Source of the DNA: Rhizodiscina lignyota
Taxonomy: Eukaryota; Ascomycota; Dothideomycetes; Aulographales; Rhizodiscinaceae
DNA: 64,000 bases
Assembly: GCA_010015805.1 (NCBI GenBank)
Contig: ML978122.1
Coordinates: 3,134,453 to 3,198,452 of the forward strand
Direction of reading: 5' to 3'
A program made the position numbers and the translations under genes. The notes below the pieces were generated by a model that was given only the letters and a program-made list of their open reading frames with translations, searched no databases and was not told where the DNA came from. Below, piece after piece: positions 12,772 to 22,377 of the stretch; within the stretch, counting starts at the first letter, position 1; each line of letters opens with the position of its first letter.

Positions 12772-13300
12772 ATTTGGTGACAACTGCCGCCACCGGCGTT
12801 GCTTCATTCACGATACAAAAGCTGGCCGACACATCGATTAAATAGCCAAGTGCTTTGTCCAGAGACTGCTCGACAATGTATTGGGCACAAGTTCCACAAT
12901 TCAATTGACGAATTATGAATCAGAGAGACTGCGCTGTCCTTGATACTTGACGTCCTGGTCTCATGACCGCAGCTCACAAAGCGTACATGCATTCCATTAT
13001 TTTTGCCACAGTACTCTTCAATATGTTAATTACCGACATTGTCTCAATTCAGGTGTGAATAGACTTAATTCGTTGTTGCGACGGTTGGACTGTCCCAAAA
13101 CGTATCTCAATAACCAACACCGACAACGACGCTTTAAAAACACATGCATAGTATCTCAATATGTGCAAGACGCATTAACGAAACTCTCTTTTACACTTTT
13201 ATCCATACCTTACAAAGCTTTTCGTCTGGTCTTTACCTTGTCTTATCTTGGTTCTCGCGGACACCTTGAGACAACAATCCGTATCTCACATATAACCTCC
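12772..13300. other. intergenic region upstream of pheromone-like gene
   Basis: This is the 3' flank of NOP53 and the promoter side of the small secreted ORF. The frame of the small ORF is open upstream to 12947, but that extension lacks any protein-like character and the signal-peptide start at 13301 is preferred. Confidence 0.5.
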
Positions 13301-13531
13301 ATGCGCCCACCGTTCATCTTCAGCGCCATCACGCTGCTCGTTGCCGTCACATACGCCGTTCCCATTGGTACTGAGGAGACGGTCACTGACCTGGTCGAGA
13401 AGCGTAACGAACAGACTGACGCCGTTCTCATGCGCGTGTTCAGCGTCCTCGGCGCCTATGAGAAGACGCACCCAAATCTGTGGAACGGCGCGATTAAAGG
13501 CTGCCATCTCGTTGGCGAGCCTTGCTTGTAA
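13301..13531 (+). CDS. putative alpha-factor-like mating pheromone precursor
   Basis: This is a 76-aa ORF. Residues 1-19 form a classical signal peptide (MRPPFIFSAITLLVAVTYA). A Kex2-type dibasic site follows (VEKR, residues 31-34). The last residues read NGAIKGCHLVGEPCL. Ascomycete alpha-type peptide pheromones share the core C-x3-G-[QE]-x-C (for example WCHLPGQGC in Aspergillus, as I recall it); CHLVGEPC fits this exactly in spacing, the glycine and the acidic/amide residue. Against it: the usual Trp before the first Cys is Gly here, there is one copy only, and no dibasic site lies directly before the core. The stop codon overlaps a perfect donor, GTAAGT (13528-13533); splicing to the strong pyrimidine-rich acceptor ending at 13697 would replace the end with ...EPCLLVVMQ. 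The role is inferred from motif and architecture only. Confidence 0.5.
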   Translation: MRPPFIFSAITLLVAVTYAVPIGTEETVTDLVEKRNEQTDAVLMRVFSVLGAYEKTHPNLWNGAIKGCHLVGEPCL

Positions 13532-13727
13532 GTCCTTGCTTACTACGTAAATCTTTCTAACACCGTCCGTGGACGTGTTCGTCGATTATGAAGTGAATGT
13601 AAAGCAATGAGTTCATTTATTGCTGTTCCATTCTGCCGAAGGGCCTAGCGATATCAGTATATTCAGTCATATCATCCATTTTCTCGTTTTTTTTCAGGTT
13701 GGTAGTTATGCAGTAGCATACCTTATC

Positions 13728-15105
13728 TCAGGGCGAGGCAGACTTCAGTTCTTGAAAGTCGTTCAAAAGTTTATACATCTTATCCTTCTCTTCATTGCCC
13801 CCGAACATACATTCTATGGCCGATCGACTGAGGCCCAGGAGATCGGCCTTTGTAAGACTGAAATGCTGTCCGGCTAGCAGGTACTCGTTCGACAACGAAC
13901 TTCCAAAGACGCCCACATCGTCGGTCTGCTTTGCAGTTAGCAATCTCGTTCGCTCATCCCCTTTTACAATTTTATTGAGGCAATCGTACCCCAAGTGCAA
14001 TCGGACAACCCGTTTTCTGCCACTCTCCAAAATGATGCTCCGCGAAACCCCCCTCCGTCAACTTTGCCAGCACGTTGCAGCTCAGGCACAATTCAAGGCC
14101 TAGCTTCTTTTCCACGATCTCTTCTTTAAATTTCGGTGGCACATGAATAACGTGGCCTAGCCGATCTGGTTGATACGACAGCAATGCTCTGAGCTCATCC
14201 TCTGTCGACGAAGCTGGAATTTCTGCAAAGTGCAGTGTGATTTTAAGCCCGGCATCTTTTGCCTTCGCGAATGCTACACGGAATGTCGAAACATCTCCAC
14301 GCGCTGGATTGCCGCAGAGGTCCACGCCTACAACGGGACGACCCTGGTTTCTAAACTCAATTGCAAGGTCGACCGTTTGCGCAGCTTCCTCTGCGGCGTT
14401 CTTCCTATCTATTGAGAGGATCAGATAGATTGACATGTCATTTCCGCTGGACTGGAAAAATTCGTCCATACAGTCGAGTACCGTTGAGATGTAAATTTGC
14501 TTCGAGATCGATGTGCCGGGAACTGCTCGAGGTGTAGTTCGGAGTTCGAGATATCGGACGCCATCTGCATAGAACGACTGCAGGACGGCGAGAGTAGACT
14601 GACGGATGCTGGATACGGAGGTAATCAAATTGTAGATGTACGTGTCGAACAGGGGAAAGAAACTGCAAATCGAGTGAGAATGCTCGTCGGGTGGAGCAAA
14701 AGAGAGTGCACGAGAACTTATGTAGCGATAATTGAACTCGTCTTAAAGAATGACTCTACAAATTGGATGGAATGTACTGACGTGAAGACGTTGAAATGCT
14801 CCTTTTCGGTAGACATCACCTTCAGAGGATCATCTAGTTCCATGCTGGGGTCTTGCCCCTTCCTCTCTAGCCATATGTCATGCAGCGTTTGTGGACTAAT
14901 GCTACCAGTGAGATGCGCGTGAAGCTTTCAATCCAATAGATCAGCAAGTAGAATATCATCGTTCAAACGAAGTTTGAAGAGCAATGGAAGAGCAGGTAGT
15001 AGACGAAGCGGTCAAACGTGGCGATATCCAACCTACCTCAACTTTGGGAAGGTGTCTCGTGAAATTCGAGTCCACTGAGCTCTGGGATTTGATATGCGAG
15101 CCCAT
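13728..15105 (-). CDS. adenosine deaminase-like protein (ADAL/MAPDA type)
   Basis: Four minus-strand exons (15037-15105, 14782-14924, 14662 down to 13990, 13728-13925; introns 112, 119 and 64 nt) encode 360 aa. Metal- and substrate-binding motifs appear in order: LHAHLTGS (HxH, early), GVDLCGNP, TLHFAEIP (catalytic His...Glu region), GHVIH, SCNVL and TDDVGVFGSSLSNEY (the Asp pair that binds zinc and substrate). Lengths and motifs match the adenosine deaminase-like subfamily, whose characterised members hydrolyse N6-methyl-AMP to IMP, more than the classical deaminases; that substrate is inferred, not seen. The protein is probably cytosolic. The gene is convergent with the pheromone-like ORF. 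Confidence 0.9.
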
Positions 15106-15372
15106 GACGGTTCCTGATAGACACTAAATGCGCTTTTGTAGAAGGAGAGCAGGCTAATATGTCGTGTAGTGAGTTGAGGCAACTAAGGCAATTGATATCA
15201 GCCAGGGTTAGGGTTTCAATTGTCTGATGTTTCCACGATTGCCAAGTAATTTCGAAGATTTCACAATCATACGGGGCAAATACAATTCATAACGATTGAA
15301 AACCGTGTCAAAGTTATGTCTGCAACAATAAACAACTTTTCCGCAAGTTCAATTGGGTATATCAAGAACAAG
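15106..15372. other. short intergenic region
   Basis: About 270 bases lie between the start of the deaminase gene and the stop of the PP4 gene, both on the minus strand. They hold the deaminase promoter, and no further gene is seen. Confidence 0.5.
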
Positions 15373-16751
15373 TTATAGGAAGTAATCCGCAACCGGCTTC
15401 TTCGCCGGCATGCCCCGACTCGTTGTCTGGGGCGCACTCTCAAACACTCTATACCGTCTACCGGGACCCCATTCTCTTTCCCTTGGTTGTTCCAGCTCCT
15501 TCAATGAACTTTGTGGGCCACTGCTCCGCCCCGCATCCCCATTGCTTCTCGGAATGAACCCGCCATTGCTCCCATCCTCGCCTAGCTCTAATATCGCGGC
15601 TACATTTCCACACCGGTAGCAGTAGTTCGGCGCAGACCATACAGTTACTATCCTTGAGTCGAACATCTCCTTGAAACCCTCCATGACGAGCTGGTGAGCG
15701 CGCGCGATAAGGGATATGTCGTTTTTCTGGTTGAAGCATTTCACAATGTCGGCGCCAAACAGGAAGCCCGCGCCACGGGGAGATAGGCCCCAGCCGTCGA
15801 TCTCGTCTGGGTCAGACCATAGAAGATCGCACATGGCGCCTTCATGAGGGACTTCTTGTTTCCGGTCTAGGAGTCGGATCTTATCAATCGTGTCTATCAA
15901 CGGTGAGAGACCGCCGTGAACACAGAGGACTGCGCCGCCGTCGTTATTTCGCGTTCCAGAACTGTGGCCTGACGCGCCAGTCCCTGCAGGGCCAGTGTTC
16001 GTGGGTGTCTCGGCGATAGGAGAAGAACCTGGCTCCGACTTTTCATCTTTCATGTTGGGCGTGCTTTGAGGGGAACTTCGTGGGAAGCGGTTGATTATTT
16101 CGTTGTTTGAGTTGAGGATTTCGATTTCGATGTCATCGTTCTCGCCGAGCATGGAGTTCTGAGAGGCAGGATCCGCAAACACTGTGGAGGCCGGCTCGAG
16201 GTTGGTCGCGGTACCAGTGACGAGCGCACCGAGAGCAAGGTAGTCGAAGACTTCGCAGCAATATCTGGTTCATTATGTTAGTCTTTCAGTCGATTAAGAG
16301 AGTGCTATCACTGGCAATCAATATACCTCCAGACATTCGCGCTCCCATATTTCCGTAAACATTCATCGTAGAAGCCATAAACGGTCGTAATCTGCCGCGA
16401 CTCATGATTCCCCCGTATCAGCGTTATCCGATCTGGATATCTGACCTTCAGACACAGGAGCAGCAGAAAGCTCTCCAATGAATAGAAGCCCCGATCCACA
16501 AAGTCACCCATGAATAGATAGTTTGTGTCCGGAACGTCTCCTCCTACACGAAACAGCTCCATCAGGTCATGGAACTGGCCGTGTATGTCACCGCATATCG
16601 TCACCGGCGCGTCCACGCCCACCACGTTGCCCTCCTCTATCAACAGTTCTCGTGCCTTGTAGCATAACTCGCGTACTTGAGGTTCTGGGATTGGTCGGCA
16701 CGCGCGTAGTTGTTCGATTGCCTTGTCGAGGTCGCTCATGGTCGGCGCCAA
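15373..16751 (-). CDS. PPH3: serine/threonine phosphatase PP4 catalytic subunit
   Basis: Exons 16327-16751 and 15373-16264 (62-nt intron) encode 438 aa. The phosphatase core is complete: [36 protein letters not shown] and [12 protein letters not shown], ending in the methylatable tail DYFL. The N-terminus ([18 protein letters not shown]) and [18 protein letters not shown] identify PP4/Pph3 and not PP2A or Sit4. The protein is about 130 residues longer than the ~307-aa animal enzyme because of two in-frame inserts: one of about 85 residues, Ser/Asn/acidic, between VTGT and GAVLCVHGG, and one of about 40 residues just before the C-terminal tail. PP4 dephosphorylates gamma-H2A and checkpoint proteins with Psy2/Psy4 partners. 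Two Met codons (1 and 5) could start translation. Confidence 0.94.
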
Positions 16752-17086
16752 CGACAGGTTGGATGTTAATCTGAAGTTCTTCTCCCGTTTTGGTGTATAT
16801 CGGGATCCCTGTATAATTGATAGAGTCCTTGTTTTGATTTTTTACGGTCTTATGTTCTCGATTGTGGTCTTTTAAGGGTCGAATCGAACGGCAGCGAAGG
16901 GCAGCTAGCTCACGACGTATTGAAGAAGTATGAGACACTGAGGGGTGTTGTGGCGTTTGTACGTACGCGGGGAGTCGGTCGGCGTAGACGAACTGGGGAG
17001 GGATCGAGAGAAGAAGAGATACACCAGGCGTTGCGGAGCCTGTGGTAGCGCTGTGATGTTGAAGAAGTTGAATCTGCATCTCGATA
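16752..17086. other. divergent promoter region
   Basis: This contains the 5' flank of PPH3 (minus) and of the doubtful plus-strand gene at 17087. No further gene is supported. Confidence 0.45.
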
Positions 17087-17741
17087 ATGGCGATCGCGCG
17101 ATTTGACGCCACAGACCGCGCTTTGCAGGGATCCCGCATTTTCGAGCCTCACCACCACCGAGCTCCTTGCCCTCATCACCACTTCCACATCAAGCTCAAT
17201 CGCCTCCAATACCTACTTGGCTCGCCCGAACCTGAGACTGTAGGCAAACTACACCTCCAATTGCTCTATTACTCACTTACACGACTTCCAGCAAGCTCCA
17301 ATGCCTCCTCAATAACTGTCTCTACATACGGAGGGCCGCTCCCGAGCGATTCCACTCCTCTCCACGATCGCCATCATGCCATCACACCTGCATCCTCGCT
17401 CGCGGTGGACAATGTCCCTCTTCACAACGACTCTGATGATATCCTTCCTGGTAGTCAGCATACCGCACATCCTGCCCTGCCCGGTCCCACGGCGGGCCTT
17501 CGCAGACGGAGACGAGGGTCGGAAGAGGAGACGGAAAACGGATGGGCAAGAAAACTCCGAAGGACAGAGCGAGGCGCAATATATGCAAGAGCATAGGCGG
17601 AAGGAGAGGGAATGTCCAGTGCCGAAGCCTGGAGGACTGGTGGGCCAAATCATGGGCTTTGAAGCCAAGATCTCGGAAAGACCGGTTGTGAAGGTTGAGC
17701 CATTACGGCGGAGGGGGAAAGAGGTGGATTCAGATGCGTGA
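17087..17741 (+). CDS. hypothetical basic protein (uncertain model)
   Basis: I do not recognise this gene. A two-exon model, 17087-17450 and 17506-17741, joins two open frames through a 55-nt intron with a GTAGTC donor and a CAG acceptor, giving 199 aa. The N-terminal half is His/Pro/Ser-rich. The C-terminal half is charged (GDEGRKRRRKTDGQENSEGQ) and contains CPVPKPGGLVGQIMGF, which looks protein-like. It ends 77 bases before the stop of the convergent polygalacturonase gene. The start codon and even the coding nature are uncertain. Confidence 0.3.
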
Positions 17742-17817
17742 GGGCACACCGATTAAGAAAACCTTGCCGAATTACGTGTACATATGTACAACTCTACTAC
17801 TGGACAAAAAAGAATTA

Positions 17818-19236
17818 TCATGAGCATCCTCCTCCCTCCAGTCCAGTCACACCGTGTGGTGCGATATACTTGCAGGTTCCAGCATCAGTCACTGGCCCCG
17901 TCTCGTTGGCCTTCAGCGTGACATTGTTGAATGCAATGTTATAGCACGGATGCAGAGTGCTGCAGCTCACGCTCCCCAACGTGCTCGCGTTGTTCAGGTA
18001 CCCCGTGAAGTTCTCAAAGATAATGTTGCTCAGATCCATCAGGCTCGTGCCCGAGAAGCTGCCGTTGTTGCCATTATCCTGTGTAATGGCCGGACCACTA
18101 TCCGCACCTTGGACATTGAAATTTGCAAACAAGATGTTCCTAACGCTACCCCAGCCATCTCCTCGCGGCTGACCGGCAGACTCGTACGAGGTTTGAGGGA
18201 CCAGCGCTCCGACCCACGTCTTGATGTACGCGCTGTTGTGCATATCATCGTTGTAGCGGATGATGTTTACATCGGTGACCTTGACGTTTTCGACCGACGA
18301 GTCTTCTATGTACTGCCCCAGACTACCGATGGCCATGCCGTTGCCGCCATGGCAAGTCGCGTTCTGGACCTCGATATTGTAGCTGCGGGGCTTGATAGCA
18401 ATGCAGTCATCGCCGCCCTGGTAGTAGAAGTTTGTGAGGCGGATGTTGTTCGCATCCATGGTGTCTGGAAATGCATGTTAGTATTTCCAGCTCTCAAATA
18501 TCAATACACATCATCACATCCCAAAAGCAACTTACCAAAGCCGTCCGTATTCTGCACCCAGTTTGAACCGAACGGTGCCTTCGTAGCGGTTGCATTACAC
18601 AGGATGTTATCAAACCACATGTTCGTGCCATTCATGATGTTGATGCTCCACAAAGGCGGCTGCTTGACAAAGAAGTTCTTCACGGTCACGTCGCTGACAT
18701 TCCACCATACAAACGGCATCGGGCGTCCAGGTTGTGTATTGCCTGCTTCGGCAGTGTACCAAACGTCGCCGTTTCCATTGACACCTCCAGTTCCGTAACC
18801 GTCGATCGAGATGTGGTCGCCAGTGAAGATGATGCCTGCGTGATGGTTCTGAAATGCTATGGGATATGAGTTGTTTCGCCAATACGAGAGATCTGGTGAC
18901 ATCTGGTCCAATTAATTATCTATGTCAGTGATGCCATCACGAATGTCAGAAGGGACATACCGTCCATTGCCCGTGCCACTGAATCTCGCAGTCATTTAGA
19001 ATTGGGTTCAACTTGGTCGCGATGTAGTAATTCTGGCTCTCGGGGAACACGACGATTCCGCCATTTCCACAGTCCTTGAAGGCCCTCAAGATATTCGGGA
19101 CATCGTCTTTCGTCCCTCCCTTTGCAGTGACGGTACACCTGCGTTTCTCTCCTGCAGAAGAGTACGAAACGCCCCCAGCGAGCACCGAACTTGCGAAATA
19201 CGCGCTCAAGAGAGCAGTAGAGATTTGGAAGCGCAT
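17818..19236 (-). CDS. exo-polygalacturonase, glycoside hydrolase family 28
   Basis: Three minus-strand exons (18961-19236, 18536-18902, 17818-18464; introns 58 and 71 nt) encode 429 aa. A signal peptide covers roughly residues 1-20 (MRFQISTALLSAYFASSVLA). GH28 catalytic motifs are present in order: NTDGFDT (the joined exons 2-3 complete it), GGDDCIAIK, CHGGNGMAIGSLGQY and the substrate-binding YIKTW. The CHGGNGMAIGS variant, in place of the endo-enzymes' GHG, and the N-terminal YWRNNSYPIAFQNHHAG match fungal exo-acting enzymes that release galacturonic acid units from pectin chain ends. Many N-glycosylation sequons (NVS, NGT, NAT, NNGS, NNAS) fit secretion. An upstream in-frame ATG at 19305 would hide the signal peptide, so 19236 is chosen. 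Confidence 0.93.
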
Positions 19237-19305
19237 AACTAAGGCAGATATGGTGGCAGGAGAAACCAATTGATATTGGAGATAATCAGAAATGCCCAAA
19301 ATCAT

Positions 19306-19894
19306 TACCTACCTGAAGCTTTTAACCCTTACCTTGCCCCGTAGCATCCAGGCACGGAAGCCTTGCGATTGGCGGCAAATTCACCATGACATGATGCGGA
19401 GAAGGCGCGGACGATCGTTCCTGGATATCTGCCTTAAATAGCTCGGTGTGGTTCATGTAGACGAAAGTGATGATATCCGGCTGGCTTTACACCGAGGCGA
19501 CGTAGGTAGCGATTCAGGGACCAAAATCCGGGGAAATATGCAGGATCCTGGGAGGTATTGTAAGGATGGTCTTCGGGGAAATTTAGGGACTATTTGAAGA
19601 CATGACCTTCATGCCAGCTACGTGAGGAGCGAATGAAAATAAACAGTTAGACCACTGTCCTATATACAAACTCGGATCTGCAGCACCTCCATGGCTACGA
19701 CCATTGAGATGGTATTCTTGCATGTGGAAATAAAGCCGAAGCATGTGCCAACTAGCATTTCTGCGCACATCTTCGAACCAGAATCGATCGTCCGAGTTGT
19801 ATGTGCCCCATCGTACCACATTCAGCAGGGAAATGTTTGTGAATGGCATTTGACACTATCCAAGACGATCATAGGCTTTTGATGAATCATATTG
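19306..19894. other. intergenic region
   Basis: This is the promoter of the polygalacturonase (left, minus) and the 3' flank of the zinc-cluster regulator. An 88-codon minus-strand frame at 19583-19849 shows no recognised family. Confidence 0.5.
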
Positions 19895-21895
19895 CTACGA
19901 AAACGGAAGCATGCTGAAAGTATTCAACATCTCGTCCCAGAGTATGTTGTCAGATAAATCCCATGACAACTGGTCCACAGAAGAAAGGTCTAGGACCTCA
20001 TTACTATCATCATTATCTGCCCCTCGACTAGTATATGGGGTTGATTCAACAACAGTGTCACTAGACTCTTCCAAGTCCGGCATCTTAGCCGTTTCTGCAT
20101 TTACCATGGTCGTTTGTTTCTCGTTCATCTGCTTCTCATATCCAGTCATCAGTATCTTCATCGCCGAAGCAAAGTTCGACATGGCATCTCGTTGTCCCTC
20201 TGGGCCAATGAAATCCGTCGCAACTGCAGTAAATTTCTGTAGAACCCTGCTCGCTAAGGCGAAAAAATCCGACTCCTGTGCAATGTTCATCATATGCCAA
20301 GGTTGGTTTTGTGACTCCGGGGTTGTTTGATCGGCTTGTTGGGAATTATCTTCGCCCCTGTTATCAAAATCCAGAAACACCAGTTTCAGGAGAGTGATAA
20401 AGACATAATACAATCTTGGAATGATGAAGACTGTCAAGTAATAAAGATCCCTGTTTTGGTAGGAAATAAAAGCGTGGAGGAACGATTTGCAGCTGTTCAG
20501 GGAGCTCAAGAGCATCTTAGACCGTGTTATTGAAGGGAAGTTCGAGGCTGGATCTGGATGCGAGTTCCATAATTCATCGTGCAAGGCAACTTCGTTGATC
20601 AATATACACAACACTTGAAACTCCAGACTGAAAAGAACTATGTATTTCGTCAGTAGTGCATAAGGAGATCGGCAGAGAAGAACTCTCACTGTTCTCATGA
20701 AGAGTTTCAGCAAGCTCTAGTCGCAAGCAATGGAGGTCGCGAATGAAAGCTTCTGAAGCCATTGTGATGAGCAACTCCCCACGAATTTCACCGTTGTTCA
20801 GATCGTCGTAAGAGAAAGTATCGACAATGCGTCGTCCAAGCTCTTGGCTTCGTACAAAATGTTGTATCAATTCGTCCGTTATATACTCTTTGAGTTGTGT
20901 CAGCGACTGGCAACAGTACTCCATGTGACTGGTGTAAACCAGCGCAGTACGTCTTCGCAGAATCGTGGCGACTCTACACAGGTGGTATAACGTTAGTCAG
21001 GGCTCTCTCCCAATTCTGAGGTGATAGCGTACAAACAAGATATACAGTACGTGCCTAACAAAGCCCGCATCTTTGCATTGGTAAGAGATGAACTCGACTC
21101 TTGGTCGGAGCCTTGTGTGCATTGGTTATCACGTTTTCTTTCGGCTTCGTCGATTCCTAATTCATGAGCAAGCGTGACGCATAGCTGTGATAGCAAAAAC
21201 TCTTGGTGTTTGTCTCGGCGATAAAAATGGCAATACCAGGCGGTGTAGACAAGGAGACCTTGGAGAAGATCCAAGCTCTTATCGGCATGGAGAAGTATCC
21301 TCTGGAAGGCTTGTTGTTCGATCTCTTCTCCAAGTTGATGCTGAAGGAAAGGGTTGTCAAAGATCATCGTAGCCACGATGGCCAGAAAGAGGAACGGGTT
21401 ATTTCTCCGAACCGAGTCCAACGAAGCGCCAGCAGGCACAACGACGAAGGGGAACTGCTGAGTACCGTGGTTCCGGAATCGATCCAAGAGTACTTGTGCA
21501 ATCTCAGGTGTCACTGTGCCGCGACCGATGATGTCTCCATTCTCTCTATCGACGATGTTGACTCCCGTGGAAGAAACACGCAGTGAGGCTGATAGGCTCT
21601 CTGCGTGGTCAGTTCTTCTACTTTTCGTTCCAGCATCGCGAGTCGCCTGAGTCACGTTCAGCAGTTCTTCGAAGCCACGCCACTTATCCACAAACGCAAC
21701 TCACAAGTTCGACTGTGGCCTCTTCCGCCTTGTGGAAACATTATCATAGCGGCACTCCTTCCCTAGCCTATGGCACCGCTCGCAAACGTTCGCCGAATAT
21801 GGACTGCACTTCGCTTTGCTAGCTGTGCACTTGGTGCACGCCCTTTTCCTCAGGCTCATGGCCGACGCCGACGGCTGCCCCGGCCGCTCCGGCAT
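19895..21895 (-). CDS. Zn(II)2Cys6 transcription factor
   Basis: Multi-exon regulator. Exon 1 (about 21704-21895) holds the zinc cluster CTKCTASKAKCSPYSANVC then ERCHRLGKEC (C-x2-C-x6-C-x7-C-x2-C-x6-C), preceded by a basic stretch. The middle exon ends at 21033 and contains the typical fungal-regulator segment LLDRFRNHGTQQFPFVVVP. Two further junctions are clear: intron 20974-21032 (branch CTGACTAAC) and intron 20614-20689. The last exon 19895-20613 ends in an acidic, Asp/Ser-rich tail resembling an activation domain. The junction after the zinc cluster is unsettled: the frame meets TGA at 21703-21701 inside a GTGAGT donor. Either a 58-nt intron opens a coiled-coil frame (LAMLERKVEEL) needing a second intron, or a single ~87-nt intron returns to frame. 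The target pathway is unknown; it is divergent from the MFS pump gene. Confidence 0.82.
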
Positions 21896-22377
21896 TCTCG
21901 TTCCTCTGGCCTCGTTATGTGATGGAAGTGAATGTCGCGTGCAGCCATCTGTTCTGTCTGAATTCTTTGTACCTGACGTTCATGGCACAAGAAAGGGGCC
22001 CGTTCGGCAGCGGGAACGGACGCGGAGTTCCCGACGGGGTTTCCGACGGGATTCTCAGCACTGCTTTGGCCGCTCAGATCACCTTTCTCATTTACCATGC
22101 CCTTCCGATCCAGCACAGAGTTGACCCTGTATTCCTTTTCTGAATTGTATCCACATTGCGTTCTTCTCTCGCCTTTGTGACAAATGGCTTCTTACAAATA
22201 TCATGACTTCTCCTGGGTTCCCCGGCGAAACACCTGCCGGTCCCTACCGTTTTCTGTTCTTAAATTGTACTATTCGCTCGCTATTCTCCACGGGCTGACG
22301 CCATATTTCATATTTTCGTTGATATCAATACCTTCTCAGGTGCAATATCTCTACAAGATTCCTTGGTTGACATCATA
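21896..22377. other. divergent promoter between regulator and MFS gene
   Basis: This 482-base shared upstream region separates the zinc-cluster regulator (minus) from the MFS exporter (plus). The arrangement suggests the regulator may control the pump. No separate gene is seen. CGG/CCG triplets are frequent in the half nearest the regulator, for example CCGGCCGCTCCGG near 21880-21893, but that part may be its 5' untranslated region. Confidence 0.5.

Noticed and set aside
19583-19849. 88-codon ORF downstream of the zinc-cluster regulator
   Set aside because: It lies beyond a clear stop of the regulator and no splice junction joins it to a neighbour.
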